Below the pieces are notes generated by a model. It made no database searches, was not told where the DNA came from, and saw only the letters and a list, made by a program, of their open reading frames with translations. A program made the position numbers and the translations under genes. 15,066 nucleotides of DNA, from the NCBI GenBank assembly GCA_023393265.1, contig JAEWME010000217.1, forward strand, positions 1-15,066. Reading direction: 5' to 3'. This DNA comes from Bacteroidota bacterium (GTDB lineage: Bacteria; Bacteroidota; Bacteroidia; Bacteroidales; Prolixibacteraceae). Of this stretch, positions 1 to 8,084 are shown in pieces. Each line of letters opens with the position of its first letter. The first letter of the stretch is position 1.

Positions 1-1599
1 ACATCTGATACGGAAGTTATTTTACACATGTATGAAGAATATGGAGACTCATGCGTAAATCAGCTTAATGGAATGTTCGCTTTTATTATCTATGACAAAA
101 CCAGGCAAAAAGTCTTTATTGCACGCGATCATTTTGGAATAAAGCCACTTTATTGGTATCACGACGAGAATACAATTCTGTTTGGCAGCGAAATAAAAGC
201 CATCTTGGCTCACCCCGAAATAAAAGCAAAGCCATCGCTCAAAAATTTGTATGAGTATTTAACGTTTCAGTTCATTATCGGTGAAGAAACGATGTTTGAA
301 AATATCTTCAAAGTTCAACCTGGCTATCACACAACGATTGATCTGAAAACATGGGCAATAAACTCAAAAAACTATTGGGAACCTGATTTTACAACTGACC
401 TTTACCATACAGAGGAGTATTTTATTAATGAATTACAAAAAATACTCAATGACACCATTATGCAGCAAATGCGCAGCGATGTTCCTGTCGGCACATATCT
501 GAGTGGAGGAATGGACTCATCTCTTGTGACCATCATGGCTTCGCAGTTAGTCGATCACCAACTAAAATCTTTTTCAGGAGCATTTAGGGAAGGGCCTGAG
601 TTCAATGAACTTGAATATGCCAAAGCAGCTGCGGCAAAAGCAAACTCCGAACTATTCGAAATTTATCCAACTGAGCAAGAGTTTATAGATTTACTCCCCA
701 AGTTAATTTATCACCTTGATGAACCGGTAGCTGGCCCCGGATTATTTCCTCAGTACATTGTCTCTAAATTCGCATCCAAACATGTAAAAGTAATATTGGG
801 AGGACAAGGAGGTGACGAGATTTTTGGTGGCTATGCCAGATATCTGGTTGCCTACCTGGAGCAAGCCATAAAAGGATCCATTTTTGAAAACAATGAAGAG
901 GGAGAGCATATTGTTACGCTGCGTTCCATTCTACCCAATTTACCCGCCCTCAGGCAATACTTGCCAATGATAAAGGGTTTTTGGAAAGAAGAAGCTTTTA
1001 CACCGATGGATCAACGATACTTTGACTTGATTAACCGGATGGGCTCAACTGTAGATTTTTTACAACCAGATTTTGTAAATGGTTGGGACGAACAAGCGCT
1101 TTTCAGTAAATTTTCGGCACACTTTAATAGGCCGGAGACTAAAAGCTATTATAATAAAATGACCCAGTTCGATTTAACAGGTAGTTTACCTGCTCTTCTT
1201 CAGGTTGAAGACCGGGTAAGCATGGCTGCTTCAATTGAATCACGTGTACCATTACTCGACCGGCGAATAATCGATCTAATATCGAAAATGCCAGCAAGCA
1301 TGAAATTTAAAGGTGGCGAATTAAAGTATCTTCTGAAAAAAACTGTCAAAAACATTATGCCTCCGGAGATCATGAACAGAAAAGACAAGATGGGTTTCCC
1401 CGTTCCCTTACATATATGGTCAAAAAACAAATCGAAAGATTTTATTATGGACATCCTGCTCTCTCAAAAAACAAAAGAAAGGAATATTCTGGACACCAAA
1501 TACATAGAAACACTGATAAACTCAGAACAGCCTTTTAGTCGTGGATTATGGGGCCTCATATCACTTGAACTATGGTTTCAGCAATTTATTGACGACTAA
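1..1599 (+). CDS. asnB: AsnB-type glutamine-dependent amidotransferase / asparagine synthase family, 5' end outside the window
   Basis: Enzymes of this family take ammonia from glutamine in an N-terminal Ntn-hydrolase domain and use it to amidate a carboxylate that the C-terminal domain has activated with ATP. The frame is open from base 1, so the ATG at 28 is internal: the codons before it encode SDTEVILHM, a conserved family stretch. By alignment with the second AsnB gene at the right edge, about 98 N-terminal residues, including the catalytic Cys2, lie upstream. Of the 532 visible residues, RDHFGIKPLYW ends the glutaminase half, SGGMDSS at 168-174 is the PP-loop, GGDE at 270-273 follows in the synthase fold, and VEDRVSMA plus ESRVPLLD are typical late motifs. 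In polysaccharide loci such enzymes often amidate uronic acids (WbpS type) rather than aspartate. Family assignment is firm; the substrate is not known. Confidence 0.93.
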   Translation, partial: TSDTEVILHMYEEYGDSCVNQLNGMFAFIIYDKTRQKVFIARDHFGIKPLYWYHDENTILFGSEIKAILAHPEIKAKPSLKNLYEYLTFQFIIGEETMFENIFKVQPGYHTTIDLKTWAINSKNYWEPDFTTDLYHTEEYFINELQKILNDTIMQQMRSDVPVGTYLSGGMDSSLVTIMASQLVDHQLKSFSGAFREGPEFNELEYAKAAAAKANSELFEIYPTEQEFIDLLPKLIYHLDEPVAGPGLFPQYIVSKFASKHVKVILGGQGGDEIFGGYARYLVAYLEQAIKGSIFENNEEGEHIVTLRSILPNLPALRQYLPMIKGFWKEEAFTPMDQRYFDLINRMGSTVDFLQPDFVNGWDEQALFSKFSAHFNRPETKSYYNKMTQFDLTGSLPALLQVEDRVSMAASIESRVPLLDRRIIDLISKMPASMKFKGGELKYLLKKTVKNIMPPEIMNRKDKMGFPVPLHIWSKNKSKDFIMDILLSQKTKERNILDTKYIETLINSEQPFSRGLWGLISLELWFQQFIDD

Positions 1600-1607
1600 A
1601 AAAACTG

Positions 1608-1634
1608 TTATTTCCAAAAACTTATTTCCAAAAA
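1608..1634. repeat. Tandem direct repeat, two 13-base copies
   Basis: The sequence TTATTTCCAAAAA occurs at 1608-1620 and again at 1622-1634, separated by one C, just after the stop codon of the first AsnB gene. It sits in the 167-base gap before the dehydrogenase gene. The gap is very AT-rich, so the repeat may be slippage; no function is evident. Confidence 0.6.
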
Positions 1635-1766
1635 ATTACGATATACCACCCTATCAAATCAATTTTATTTATAAACAATTAATTTTTTATTCAAAAACTT
1701 ATCGAAACATATCATAAATTTATATGTTTTAATCTTCGAAGCATAAAATCATAAAAACACACCAAT

Positions 1767-3470
1767 ATGAGCCCACTAAATGAACAAAATTGGAAAATAG
1801 AAAAAATCGGGGTTATCGGTCCTGGAATTGTCGGAATGCCAATGGCTGGTTTATTGGCAAACGCACAAATAAAAATAGGGAATGACTCTCCGGCCAAGGT
1901 CATCGTAATCCAGAGAAAATCTGTCAATTCAGGATGGAAAGTAGCCGCCATTAATAGCGGAAAATCGGTAATCGGAGGTATTGAACCTGATTTGGATGAC
2001 ATTACCCATCGTGCTGTTGAAAAAGGAATTCTGTCGGCAAGCACGGATTATTCGTTACTTTCTGATGCAGATGTTATTCTGGTTTCGGTTCAAACTGATA
2101 AAAAAGGACTCGAACCGGACTACGGCCCGCTATTCGAGGCACTTGAAAATCTTGGCGCAGCACTAAAAAATAAGCCAGCACATAAAATCCCAATGGTGGT
2201 TTTCGAGTCAACCCTGGCACCAACAACTATGGATACTTTAATCAGGAGCCACTTCATGAAATATGGCCTTGAAGAAGGAAAAGATATTCTCCTTGGAAAC
2301 AGTCCAAACCGTGTAATGCCAGGTCGTTTGGTTGAGAGAATAATTGGTTCGGACAAACTGGCCGGAGGACTTAGCCCAGTAACTCCGCAACTTATTAAAA
2401 AACTCTATAAGAATATTGTTACTCAAGGCGAAATACTGACAACAAATAGTTTAACTGCTGAGGTTGTTAAAACACTTGAGAATGCATATAGAGACGTGCG
2501 AATTGCACTTTCTGCAGAAATAGTGAGATACTGCGACCAGAACGATATCGATTTCTACAAGGTAAGAGAAATTGTCAATGAAAAACTGGCACAGGCCGAT
2601 CAGGCAAACCAAAATCCGAATGAAGTACCGAGCGGAGGATTATTAATTCCTACACTTGGCGTCGGAGGACACTGTCTTCCGAAAGACGGTATATTATTAT
2701 GGTGGAGAAACCTGGAGCAAAGCAGCGAAACACCTAAAAGTCTGATTATTTCGTCAAGAGCAATCAACAATGAATCTCCATTTATAACATTTGCTCAGGC
2801 AGAAAAAGTGTTCGGATCATTGCACGACAAAAAAATTGCATTGCTTGGAGTTGCGTACCGGTTTAATTCAGAAGACACACGTAACTCGCCAACACTTCAA
2901 TTGGCGAATTACCTGAGAGATCAGGGAGTAAAATACGTCATGCACGATCCCTATGTAAAATATGACGATCAAAATATTTTGAAATACAATCAGCAGGATT
3001 ATCTGACTCAGGATTTAGACACAGCATTAAAAGATGCCGACTATGTGATTGTAGGAACAGCACATAAAGCCTATCTTGATGATCTTGATCAAATAAAAGC
3101 ATCACCGGCACTTAAGGGCATTATGGATGCTTGCAATATTTACAGTTCTAAAATGTTTGAGGGAACTTCAATTGGTTATGCTGGAATAGGACGTGGAAAA
3201 TTGGCGCCTGATTCAGCTTTTATTGATTTTGTTTACGAAAGTTTTAGGGCCATGGAAAAAGGTGTTGCCAATGAACTTACAAACCTGATTAAGTTCTACA
3301 ACGAAAATTATGCTTTCGACAAATTCAATCAAGTTGAATTTAAAGATGTTCAGAGGCTTGCAAAAACATGTACAACCGGATGCGAAATAGCCGATCCCGA
3401 CAAAATAACAAAAGTGCCTGTATATAAAGAGTTTTCATGCACATTGGCAAAGGTGGCTTTCGAAATATAG
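1767..3470 (+). CDS. Nucleotide-sugar (UDP-ManNAc/UDP-glucose type) dehydrogenase with long C-terminal extension
   Basis: Members of the UDP-glucose/GDP-mannose dehydrogenase family oxidise C6 of a nucleotide sugar to a uronic acid in two NAD+-dependent steps. The 567-residue product has a Rossmann loop GPGIVG at 18-23, the helix motif VVKTLENAYRDV at 233-244 with the conserved Lys235 and Asn239, and GGHCLPKD at 300-307 with the nucleophile Cys303. The UDP-binding C-terminal domain runs from about 355 to 470 (ALLGVAYRFNSEDTRNSP). The next gene encodes a UDP-GlcNAc 2-epimerase, so UDP-ManNAc is the likely substrate and UDP-ManNAcA the product (WecC role, inferred). The usual family length is about 420-450 residues. 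Here some 95 extra residues follow, holding Cys535 and Cys539 in KTCTTGCE and Cys558. The ATG at 1767 lies 15 codons before the Rossmann strand, which fits. Family is certain; exact sugar is inferred. Confidence 0.9.
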   Translation: MSPLNEQNWKIEKIGVIGPGIVGMPMAGLLANAQIKIGNDSPAKVIVIQRKSVNSGWKVAAINSGKSVIGGIEPDLDDITHRAVEKGILSASTDYSLLSDADVILVSVQTDKKGLEPDYGPLFEALENLGAALKNKPAHKIPMVVFESTLAPTTMDTLIRSHFMKYGLEEGKDILLGNSPNRVMPGRLVERIIGSDKLAGGLSPVTPQLIKKLYKNIVTQGEILTTNSLTAEVVKTLENAYRDVRIALSAEIVRYCDQNDIDFYKVREIVNEKLAQADQANQNPNEVPSGGLLIPTLGVGGHCLPKDGILLWWRNLEQSSETPKSLIISSRAINNESPFITFAQAEKVFGSLHDKKIALLGVAYRFNSEDTRNSPTLQLANYLRDQGVKYVMHDPYVKYDDQNILKYNQQDYLTQDLDTALKDADYVIVGTAHKAYLDDLDQIKASPALKGIMDACNIYSSKMFEGTSIGYAGIGRGKLAPDSAFIDFVYESFRAMEKGVANELTNLIKFYNENYAFDKFNQVEFKDVQRLAKTCTTGCEIADPDKITKVPVYKEFSCTLAKVAFEI

Positions 3471-3479
3471 AAAGAAGTA

Positions 3480-3497
3480 GTGAAAAACTGCTTTCAC
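3480..3497. other. Weak hairpin in the dehydrogenase-epimerase gap
   Basis: GTGAAA at 3480-3485 pairs with TTTCAC at 3492-3497 around a six-base loop, nine bases after the dehydrogenase stop codon. No T-run follows directly, so it is not a convincing intrinsic terminator. A perfect ten-base palindrome, ATTTGCAAAT, lies next to it at 3501-3510. Such short symmetries are common by chance in AT-rich DNA. Confidence 0.25.
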
Positions 3498-3540
3498 CAA
3501 ATTTGCAAATCTTTTATTAACACCTTAGCCAAAACCTGAG

Positions 3541-4593
3541 ATGAAGATATTCTCTATCGTCGGTGCCCGTCCACAATTTATTAAGCTAGCCCCACTTTCT
3601 GCAAAGTTGGAAGGCGTGCATGAGGAAATCATTATTCATACTGGCCAGCATTACGACTACGCCATGTCTGAAAAAATCTTTTCCGATCTCGGAATAAAAA
3701 AGCCAGAAATTCATTTGGAAGTTGGTTCCGGATCTCACGCCTATCAAACAGCCGAAATGATGAAAGGCATTGAAACCGCCATGCTTAAACACAAGCCCGA
3801 TTTGGTTGTTGTTTTTGGCGATACGAATTCAACACTTGCCGGAGCAATGACTGCCTCAAAACTGAAGGTGCCAATTGTTCACATCGAGGCCGGCTTAAGA
3901 AGTTTCAACCGGAATATGCCGGAAGAAGTCAACCGGGTAGTTACCGATCATGTCTCCGGATATTTGTTTGCACCAACGCAGGCAGCTGTTTCAAATTTGA
4001 ATCATGAAGGACTTGGTGCTAGAACTATATTAACCGGAGATATCATGGTTGATACCATGAAAGACAACCTGAAGATAGCGCTTCAGAAGTCGAAAGTGCT
4101 GGATGAGCTAAACCTTCCCAAGGACAAATACAGCCTTCTTACACTGCACCGGGACTATAATGTTGATAATAGTGAGATTTTAGAAAATATTCTTAGCCAA
4201 CTAGGAGCAATCTCTGAAGACATTATTTTCCCTGTTCATCCAAGAACCAGGAGAATGCTCTCCGACTCATCCAAAATTCCGGCGAATATTAGGCTTACCA
4301 ACCCGTTGGGTTATATCGATTTCATTGCACTCGAGAATTATTCGAAAAGAATTATCACCGATTCCGGCGGAATCCAAAAAGAAGCATACATTCTAAAAAA
4401 GCCCTGCATCACATTGCGCACGGAAACTGAATGGATTGAAACTACTCAGGAGAAATGGAACCTGCTTGTAACACCGGAAAGCAAAAACATTGCTGAGCTA
4501 ATATTAAATTTTGAGACTCCGATTGAACAAAATCCTGTTTTCGGAGAAAATGTAACAGATAAGATGATGAATTTTTTAAATACAATCAACTAA
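3541..4593 (+). CDS. wecB: UDP-N-acetylglucosamine 2-epimerase, non-hydrolysing
   Basis: This cytoplasmic enzyme interconverts UDP-GlcNAc and UDP-ManNAc, the first step towards ManNAc-derived residues in surface glycans. The 350-residue product has the normal family length and fold order: VGARPQFIKLAP at 7-18 at the nucleotide-binding N-terminus, HTGQHYD at 33-39, FGDTNSTLAGA at 92-102, HIEAGLRS at 114-121 followed by MPEEVNR at 126-132, TLHRDYNVDN at 201-210, FPVHPRTR at 230-237 and DSGGIQKEA at 274-282. The family's catalytic acidic and histidine residues fall in these blocks. TLHRDYNV differs a little from the common TLHRAENV. It lies 70 bases after the dehydrogenase gene, and its stop codon is directly followed by the ATG of the next gene, so co-transcription is likely. 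The pair with the dehydrogenase points to UDP-ManNAcA supply. Confidence 0.95.
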   Translation: MKIFSIVGARPQFIKLAPLSAKLEGVHEEIIIHTGQHYDYAMSEKIFSDLGIKKPEIHLEVGSGSHAYQTAEMMKGIETAMLKHKPDLVVVFGDTNSTLAGAMTASKLKVPIVHIEAGLRSFNRNMPEEVNRVVTDHVSGYLFAPTQAAVSNLNHEGLGARTILTGDIMVDTMKDNLKIALQKSKVLDELNLPKDKYSLLTLHRDYNVDNSEILENILSQLGAISEDIIFPVHPRTRRMLSDSSKIPANIRLTNPLGYIDFIALENYSKRIITDSGGIQKEAYILKKPCITLRTETEWIETTQEKWNLLVTPESKNIAELILNFETPIEQNPVFGENVTDKMMNFLNTIN

Positions 4594-5919
4594 ATGACGA
4601 CGAGCAATCAAACAGACTGGGCAATCATTGGCGGAGGAATGCTGGGAATGACGCTCGCCCTTCGGTTGGTTCAACAGGGACATAAAGTCACCATTTACGA
4701 ATCTGCAGATAAAGCTGGCGGTCTTACGATGTCGTGGAAGATGAACGATGTTGTTTGGGATAAGTTTTACCATGTCATCTTAATGTCTGACTTGAGTACC
4801 AGAAAAATCCTGGATGAAATCGGGCTTGGAAATGAAATGAATTGGGTTGAAACAAAAACTGGGTTCTATTCGGAAGGGAAACTCCACTCCATGTCCAATC
4901 TAATTGAGTTCTTCCAATTTCCACCCATTAATCTCATCGATAAATTCAGGCTTGGATTGACTATTTTTGTAGCTTCCAAAATCAGGAACTGGCAAAAAAT
5001 GGAAACCGTTCTTGTAGAAGATTGGCTCACAAAATGGTCGGGTAAACGAGTTTTTTCGAAAATTTGGCAGCCGCTTCTTAAGGCAAAACTTGGAGACAAT
5101 TATAAAAACACTTCAGCGTCGTTCATTTGGGCAACCATTCAGCGAATGTATGCTGCAAGAAAAAGTGGACTCAAAAAAGAAATGTTTGGATATGTCAAAG
5201 GCGGATATGAAACAATCAATACCAGATTTGCCAAACATCTCGAAGATGCGGGAGTAACTTTCAAATACAATGCTTCTGTAACTTCTGTGGACAAATCAGA
5301 TGGCGGAAAATTGATTGTCAATCTAAAAGATGGATCAAGTGCTACCTATCCGAGAGTTATTTCGACGTTGGCATCACCTGTTTCAGCAAAAATAGCCCCT
5401 TCCCTTTTTATTGATGAAAAACAGAAATATGAATCGGTAAAATATCTGGGAGTAATTTGCACCTGCCTCCTGCTAAAGAAACGCCTTTCCCCGTATTACG
5501 TTACAAACATTACCGACACCAATACACCATTTACCGGGGTAATCGAAATGACAGCCCTCATTGATCCCAAAGAAATCAAAGGCAATCATTTAATTTACCT
5601 TCCGAAATATGTCAATGCAGATGATCCACTTTTCAACGTTCCGGAGGAAGAGCTTAGTAAAACTTTTTTGGATAAATTCCTGAATATGTACCCCGTACTA
5701 AAGAAGGAAGACATACTTTTTTGTGGGATCGCGAAAGCTCGAAACGTTTTTACTTTGCCCACAATCGACTACTCAAAAAGACTACCAGGAATCAGAACAA
5801 GCCTGGAAAATTATTTTATAATTAACTCCTCTCAGATTATAAACGGAACACTGAATGTTAATGAGACCGTACAGGTGGCCGAAAATAAACTGAAAGAAAT
5901 TCTCGAAAGTCATGGCTAA
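4594..5919 (+). CDS. FAD-dependent oxidoreductase, amine-oxidase / protoporphyrinogen-oxidase-like fold
   Basis: The 441-residue product starts with a dinucleotide-binding motif for FAD: WAIIGGGMLGMT at 9-20 with GGGMLG at 13-18, Glu36 at the end of the second strand for the ribose, and AGGL at 41-44. The C-terminus has NGTLNVNETVQVA (about 416-428), which matches the second FAD contact seen in amine-oxidase-fold flavoproteins. No signal peptide or clear membrane helix is seen, so it is probably cytoplasmic or membrane-peripheral. Its reaction is not known. Flavoproteins of this group (PF01593-like) are frequent in polysaccharide loci and are often annotated only as NAD(P)/FAD-dependent oxidoreductase. 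It begins immediately after the epimerase stop codon and overlaps the deacetylase start by eight bases, so the three are very likely translated from one mRNA. A UDP-galactopyranose mutase-like role is a possible alternative. Confidence 0.85.
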   Translation: MTTSNQTDWAIIGGGMLGMTLALRLVQQGHKVTIYESADKAGGLTMSWKMNDVVWDKFYHVILMSDLSTRKILDEIGLGNEMNWVETKTGFYSEGKLHSMSNLIEFFQFPPINLIDKFRLGLTIFVASKIRNWQKMETVLVEDWLTKWSGKRVFSKIWQPLLKAKLGDNYKNTSASFIWATIQRMYAARKSGLKKEMFGYVKGGYETINTRFAKHLEDAGVTFKYNASVTSVDKSDGGKLIVNLKDGSSATYPRVISTLASPVSAKIAPSLFIDEKQKYESVKYLGVICTCLLLKKRLSPYYVTNITDTNTPFTGVIEMTALIDPKEIKGNHLIYLPKYVNADDPLFNVPEEELSKTFLDKFLNMYPVLKKEDILFCGIAKARNVFTLPTIDYSKRLPGIRTSLENYFIINSSQIINGTLNVNETVQVAENKLKEILESHG

Positions 5920-6874
5920 GAAAAAACCTATTGCAGGAATTTCGCTCGATCTCGACAATCAGTGGTCGTACATGAAAATACACGGTGATGAAGGATGGGA
6001 CAAATACCCTTCCTATTTCGATATTTTTATTCCACATATTCTGAATGTACTTGACGATCTCAACCTGAAAATCACATTTTTTATTGTGGGGAAAGATACC
6101 GAAGACGAGAATAACCGAAAATACCTGAAAATGATTACCGATCGTGGACACGAAGTGGGCAACCATTCTTACCATCACGAATCATGGCTACAGACTTACA
6201 GTTTTGAAAAAATTGAAAATGAAATAATCAGTGCTGAAAAAGCAATCGAAAGCTCAACTGGACAGAAACCGATTGGTTTTCGCGGTCCAGGTTTTAGCTG
6301 GAGCAAGGATTTATTGAAAGTACTGGAAAGTCGGGGATATATCTACGATGCCTCTACCCTTCCAACGTATCTTGGACCGCTGGCCCGAGCATATTATTTT
6401 GCAAAATCAGATTTATCGAAAGAAGAAAAGAGATCAAGGAAAGAACTTTTTGGTAAGTTCAGCGAAGGATTCAGAAAGTTAAAACCCTACAAATGGGATC
6501 TTGGTAACGGCAAAACACTCACAGAAATACCGGTGACTACTATGCCAATTTTTAAATTCCCATTTCACCTGAGTTACCTGATTTATCTTGGAAATATTTC
6601 TCCGGCATTGATGAAACTTTACCTGGGAACAGCCATCAAGCTTTGTAAACTGACAAATACACCAATCAGCTTTCTGCTCCATCCGCTCGATTTGATTGGA
6701 GGCGACCAGATCACCCAACTGGCCTTCTTCCCGGGCATGAATGTTGACAGCGATCAAAAGGTTAAAGTTTTTAAAGCAGTGATAAACACCTTATCAAAGC
6801 ATTATAAGGTTGTAAATATGTCTAAATATTATTATAGTTTACCCGACCGAAAACAAAAACTGATGAAAATATAA
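5912..6874 (+). CDS. Polysaccharide deacetylase (NodB fold, carbohydrate esterase 4 family)
   Basis: CE4 enzymes remove N- or O-acetyl groups from glycans with a divalent metal. The 320-residue product shows the motifs in order: SLDLDNQW at 11-18 in place of the usual TFDD (Asp13 as the likely base, Asp15 for metal), HEVGNHSYHH at 80-89 with the HSxxH metal ligands His85 and His89, RGPGFSW at 124-130, and SFLLHPLD at 253-260 with His257. No signal peptide is seen (the N-terminus is MAKKKPIAGI), so it may act in the cytoplasm, perhaps on a lipid-linked or nucleotide-linked sugar, rather than on finished polymer. The ATG lies inside the end of the flavoprotein gene (eight-base ATGGCTAA overlap), which implies translational coupling. 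It would create free amines that could be re-acylated, for example by the ACP-linked module further right (inference). Confidence 0.9.
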   Translation: MAKKKPIAGISLDLDNQWSYMKIHGDEGWDKYPSYFDIFIPHILNVLDDLNLKITFFIVGKDTEDENNRKYLKMITDRGHEVGNHSYHHESWLQTYSFEKIENEIISAEKAIESSTGQKPIGFRGPGFSWSKDLLKVLESRGYIYDASTLPTYLGPLARAYYFAKSDLSKEEKRSRKELFGKFSEGFRKLKPYKWDLGNGKTLTEIPVTTMPIFKFPFHLSYLIYLGNISPALMKLYLGTAIKLCKLTNTPISFLLHPLDLIGGDQITQLAFFPGMNVDSDQKVKVFKAVINTLSKHYKVVNMSKYYYSLPDRKQKLMKI

Positions 6875-6975
6875 TAATTAAAATATGTGCCAATCGAAAA
6901 TAAATTGAACCTATTTAAACTATCTTCAATTCAAAAAAAGACAAAAAATAGATTTCCGTCCTAACACTCAACTTT

Positions 6976-8061
6976 ATGCAAACAAACAACATAACCTATC
7001 AGGAAAAGCCCTTTCTTACTATTTTGTTACCGTGTTATAATGAAGAGGCAATTCTATCAAATAATGTAAAAATACTGATTGATTATTTAAATGATATAAC
7101 ATTCAAATACACATGGGAAGTTTTGTTAGTAAACGACGGGAGTAAGGACAAAACTGGAGAAATAGCAAATGAGCTATCTGCCGGGAATAAAAACATACGG
7201 GTGATTCATCATCCTGTGAATTTAAATCTAGGCAATGCGTTGAAAACAGGGTTTAAAAATGCCAACGGTGAAATCATTGTTGTTCTTGATATTGATCTGA
7301 GTTATTCAGCAGACCACATTAAAACAATGGTTGACAAAATGGTTGAAACCTCATGCGACATTGTAGTAGCTTCGCCATACATGAAGGGAGGAAAAGTTAC
7401 AGAAGTACCGTTTTCAAGAAAAATTATGAGTAAATGGGTAAATAAATTCATGCACTACGCTGCTCAGGATAAGTTTTATACATTTACAGGAATGGTTAGG
7501 GCTTACCGGACCAGTTTTATTAGGACTATGAATCTAAAAACCAAGGATTACGAGATCAATCCGGAAATCATGTATAAAGCGATGATTTTAAGAGCCCAAA
7601 TAGTAGAAATACCGGCACATTTAGACTGGACCGAACAAAATAAATTTGCCAAACAGCGAACCTCTAGCATCAAAGTTTTGAGAGGCTTTTTCTCGGGCAT
7701 GATGTCGGCCTTTATTTTTCGACCATATATTTTCTTTCTTATGATTGGAGGATTTCTAATGATTCTTTCCATGTACGAACTGGTATGGCTCCTCTTCGAT
7801 ACCCTATGGGACCTTAATCGATGTATATTGGAAGGAGATGTTGACTGTTCATTTTCAATCAGCCTCGCCAAGCAGTTTTCAAAAAATCCACAATCATTTC
7901 TGGTTGGGGGAATAACTTTTATCGCAGCTATTCAGTTCCTAAGCCTTGGATTCTTATCACTTCAGAGCAAAAGATATTTCGAGGAATTGTTTCACCTCGG
8001 TACGACTATTAACAAAAAGACCAATTCTTTGATTAGTAGTAATCAGAACCACAATGAATAA
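6976..8061 (+). CDS. Glycosyltransferase family 2, polyprenyl-phosphate sugar synthase type, with two C-terminal membrane helices
   Basis: GT-A fold enzymes of this type move a sugar from a nucleotide donor to a lipid phosphate or a growing glycan on the inner face of the membrane. The 361-residue product has FLTILLPCYNEE at 13-24, VNDGSKDKT at 52-60, and a DxD-like metal motif DID at 105-107 in VVLDIDLSYSADH. Two hydrophobic stretches at about 250-274 and 308-330 look like membrane helices, as in dolichyl-phosphate-mannose-synthase/GtrB-like enzymes. The next gene, 23 bases on, encodes a GT-C transferase that would use a lipid-phosphate sugar, so the two probably act in series. The start ATG follows a 101-base gap that holds a weak inverted repeat (AATTGAA at 6903-6909, TTCAATT at 6925-6931) but no clear promoter or terminator. 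Confidence 0.9.
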   Translation: MQTNNITYQEKPFLTILLPCYNEEAILSNNVKILIDYLNDITFKYTWEVLLVNDGSKDKTGEIANELSAGNKNIRVIHHPVNLNLGNALKTGFKNANGEIIVVLDIDLSYSADHIKTMVDKMVETSCDIVVASPYMKGGKVTEVPFSRKIMSKWVNKFMHYAAQDKFYTFTGMVRAYRTSFIRTMNLKTKDYEINPEIMYKAMILRAQIVEIPAHLDWTEQNKFAKQRTSSIKVLRGFFSGMMSAFIFRPYIFFLMIGGFLMILSMYELVWLLFDTLWDLNRCILEGDVDCSFSISLAKQFSKNPQSFLVGGITFIAAIQFLSLGFLSLQSKRYFEELFHLGTTINKKTNSLISSNQNHNE

Positions 8062-8084
8062 TCGATAGAAAACAATGAATATAG

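Noticed and set aside
1200..1454. Reverse-strand open frame inside the first AsnB gene
   Set aside because: It lies fully opposite strongly conserved AsnB coding sequence and its product shows no recognisable motif; it is a shadow frame.
1723..1730. TATGTTTT as a promoter -7 box before the dehydrogenase gene
   Set aside because: It misses the final G of TAnnTTTG and has no TTTG at the right distance upstream; the surrounding DNA is so AT-rich that near-matches are expected.
1712..2044. Reverse-strand open frame of about 110 codons at the dehydrogenase start
   Set aside because: It overlaps the Rossmann region of the dehydrogenase on the other strand and has no independent support.
6903..6931. 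Inverted repeat with seven-base arms between deacetylase and GT2 genes as a terminator
   Set aside because: The arms are AT-rich with a 15-base loop and are followed by an A-run, not a T-run, on the + strand, so it does not fit an intrinsic terminator for this operon.
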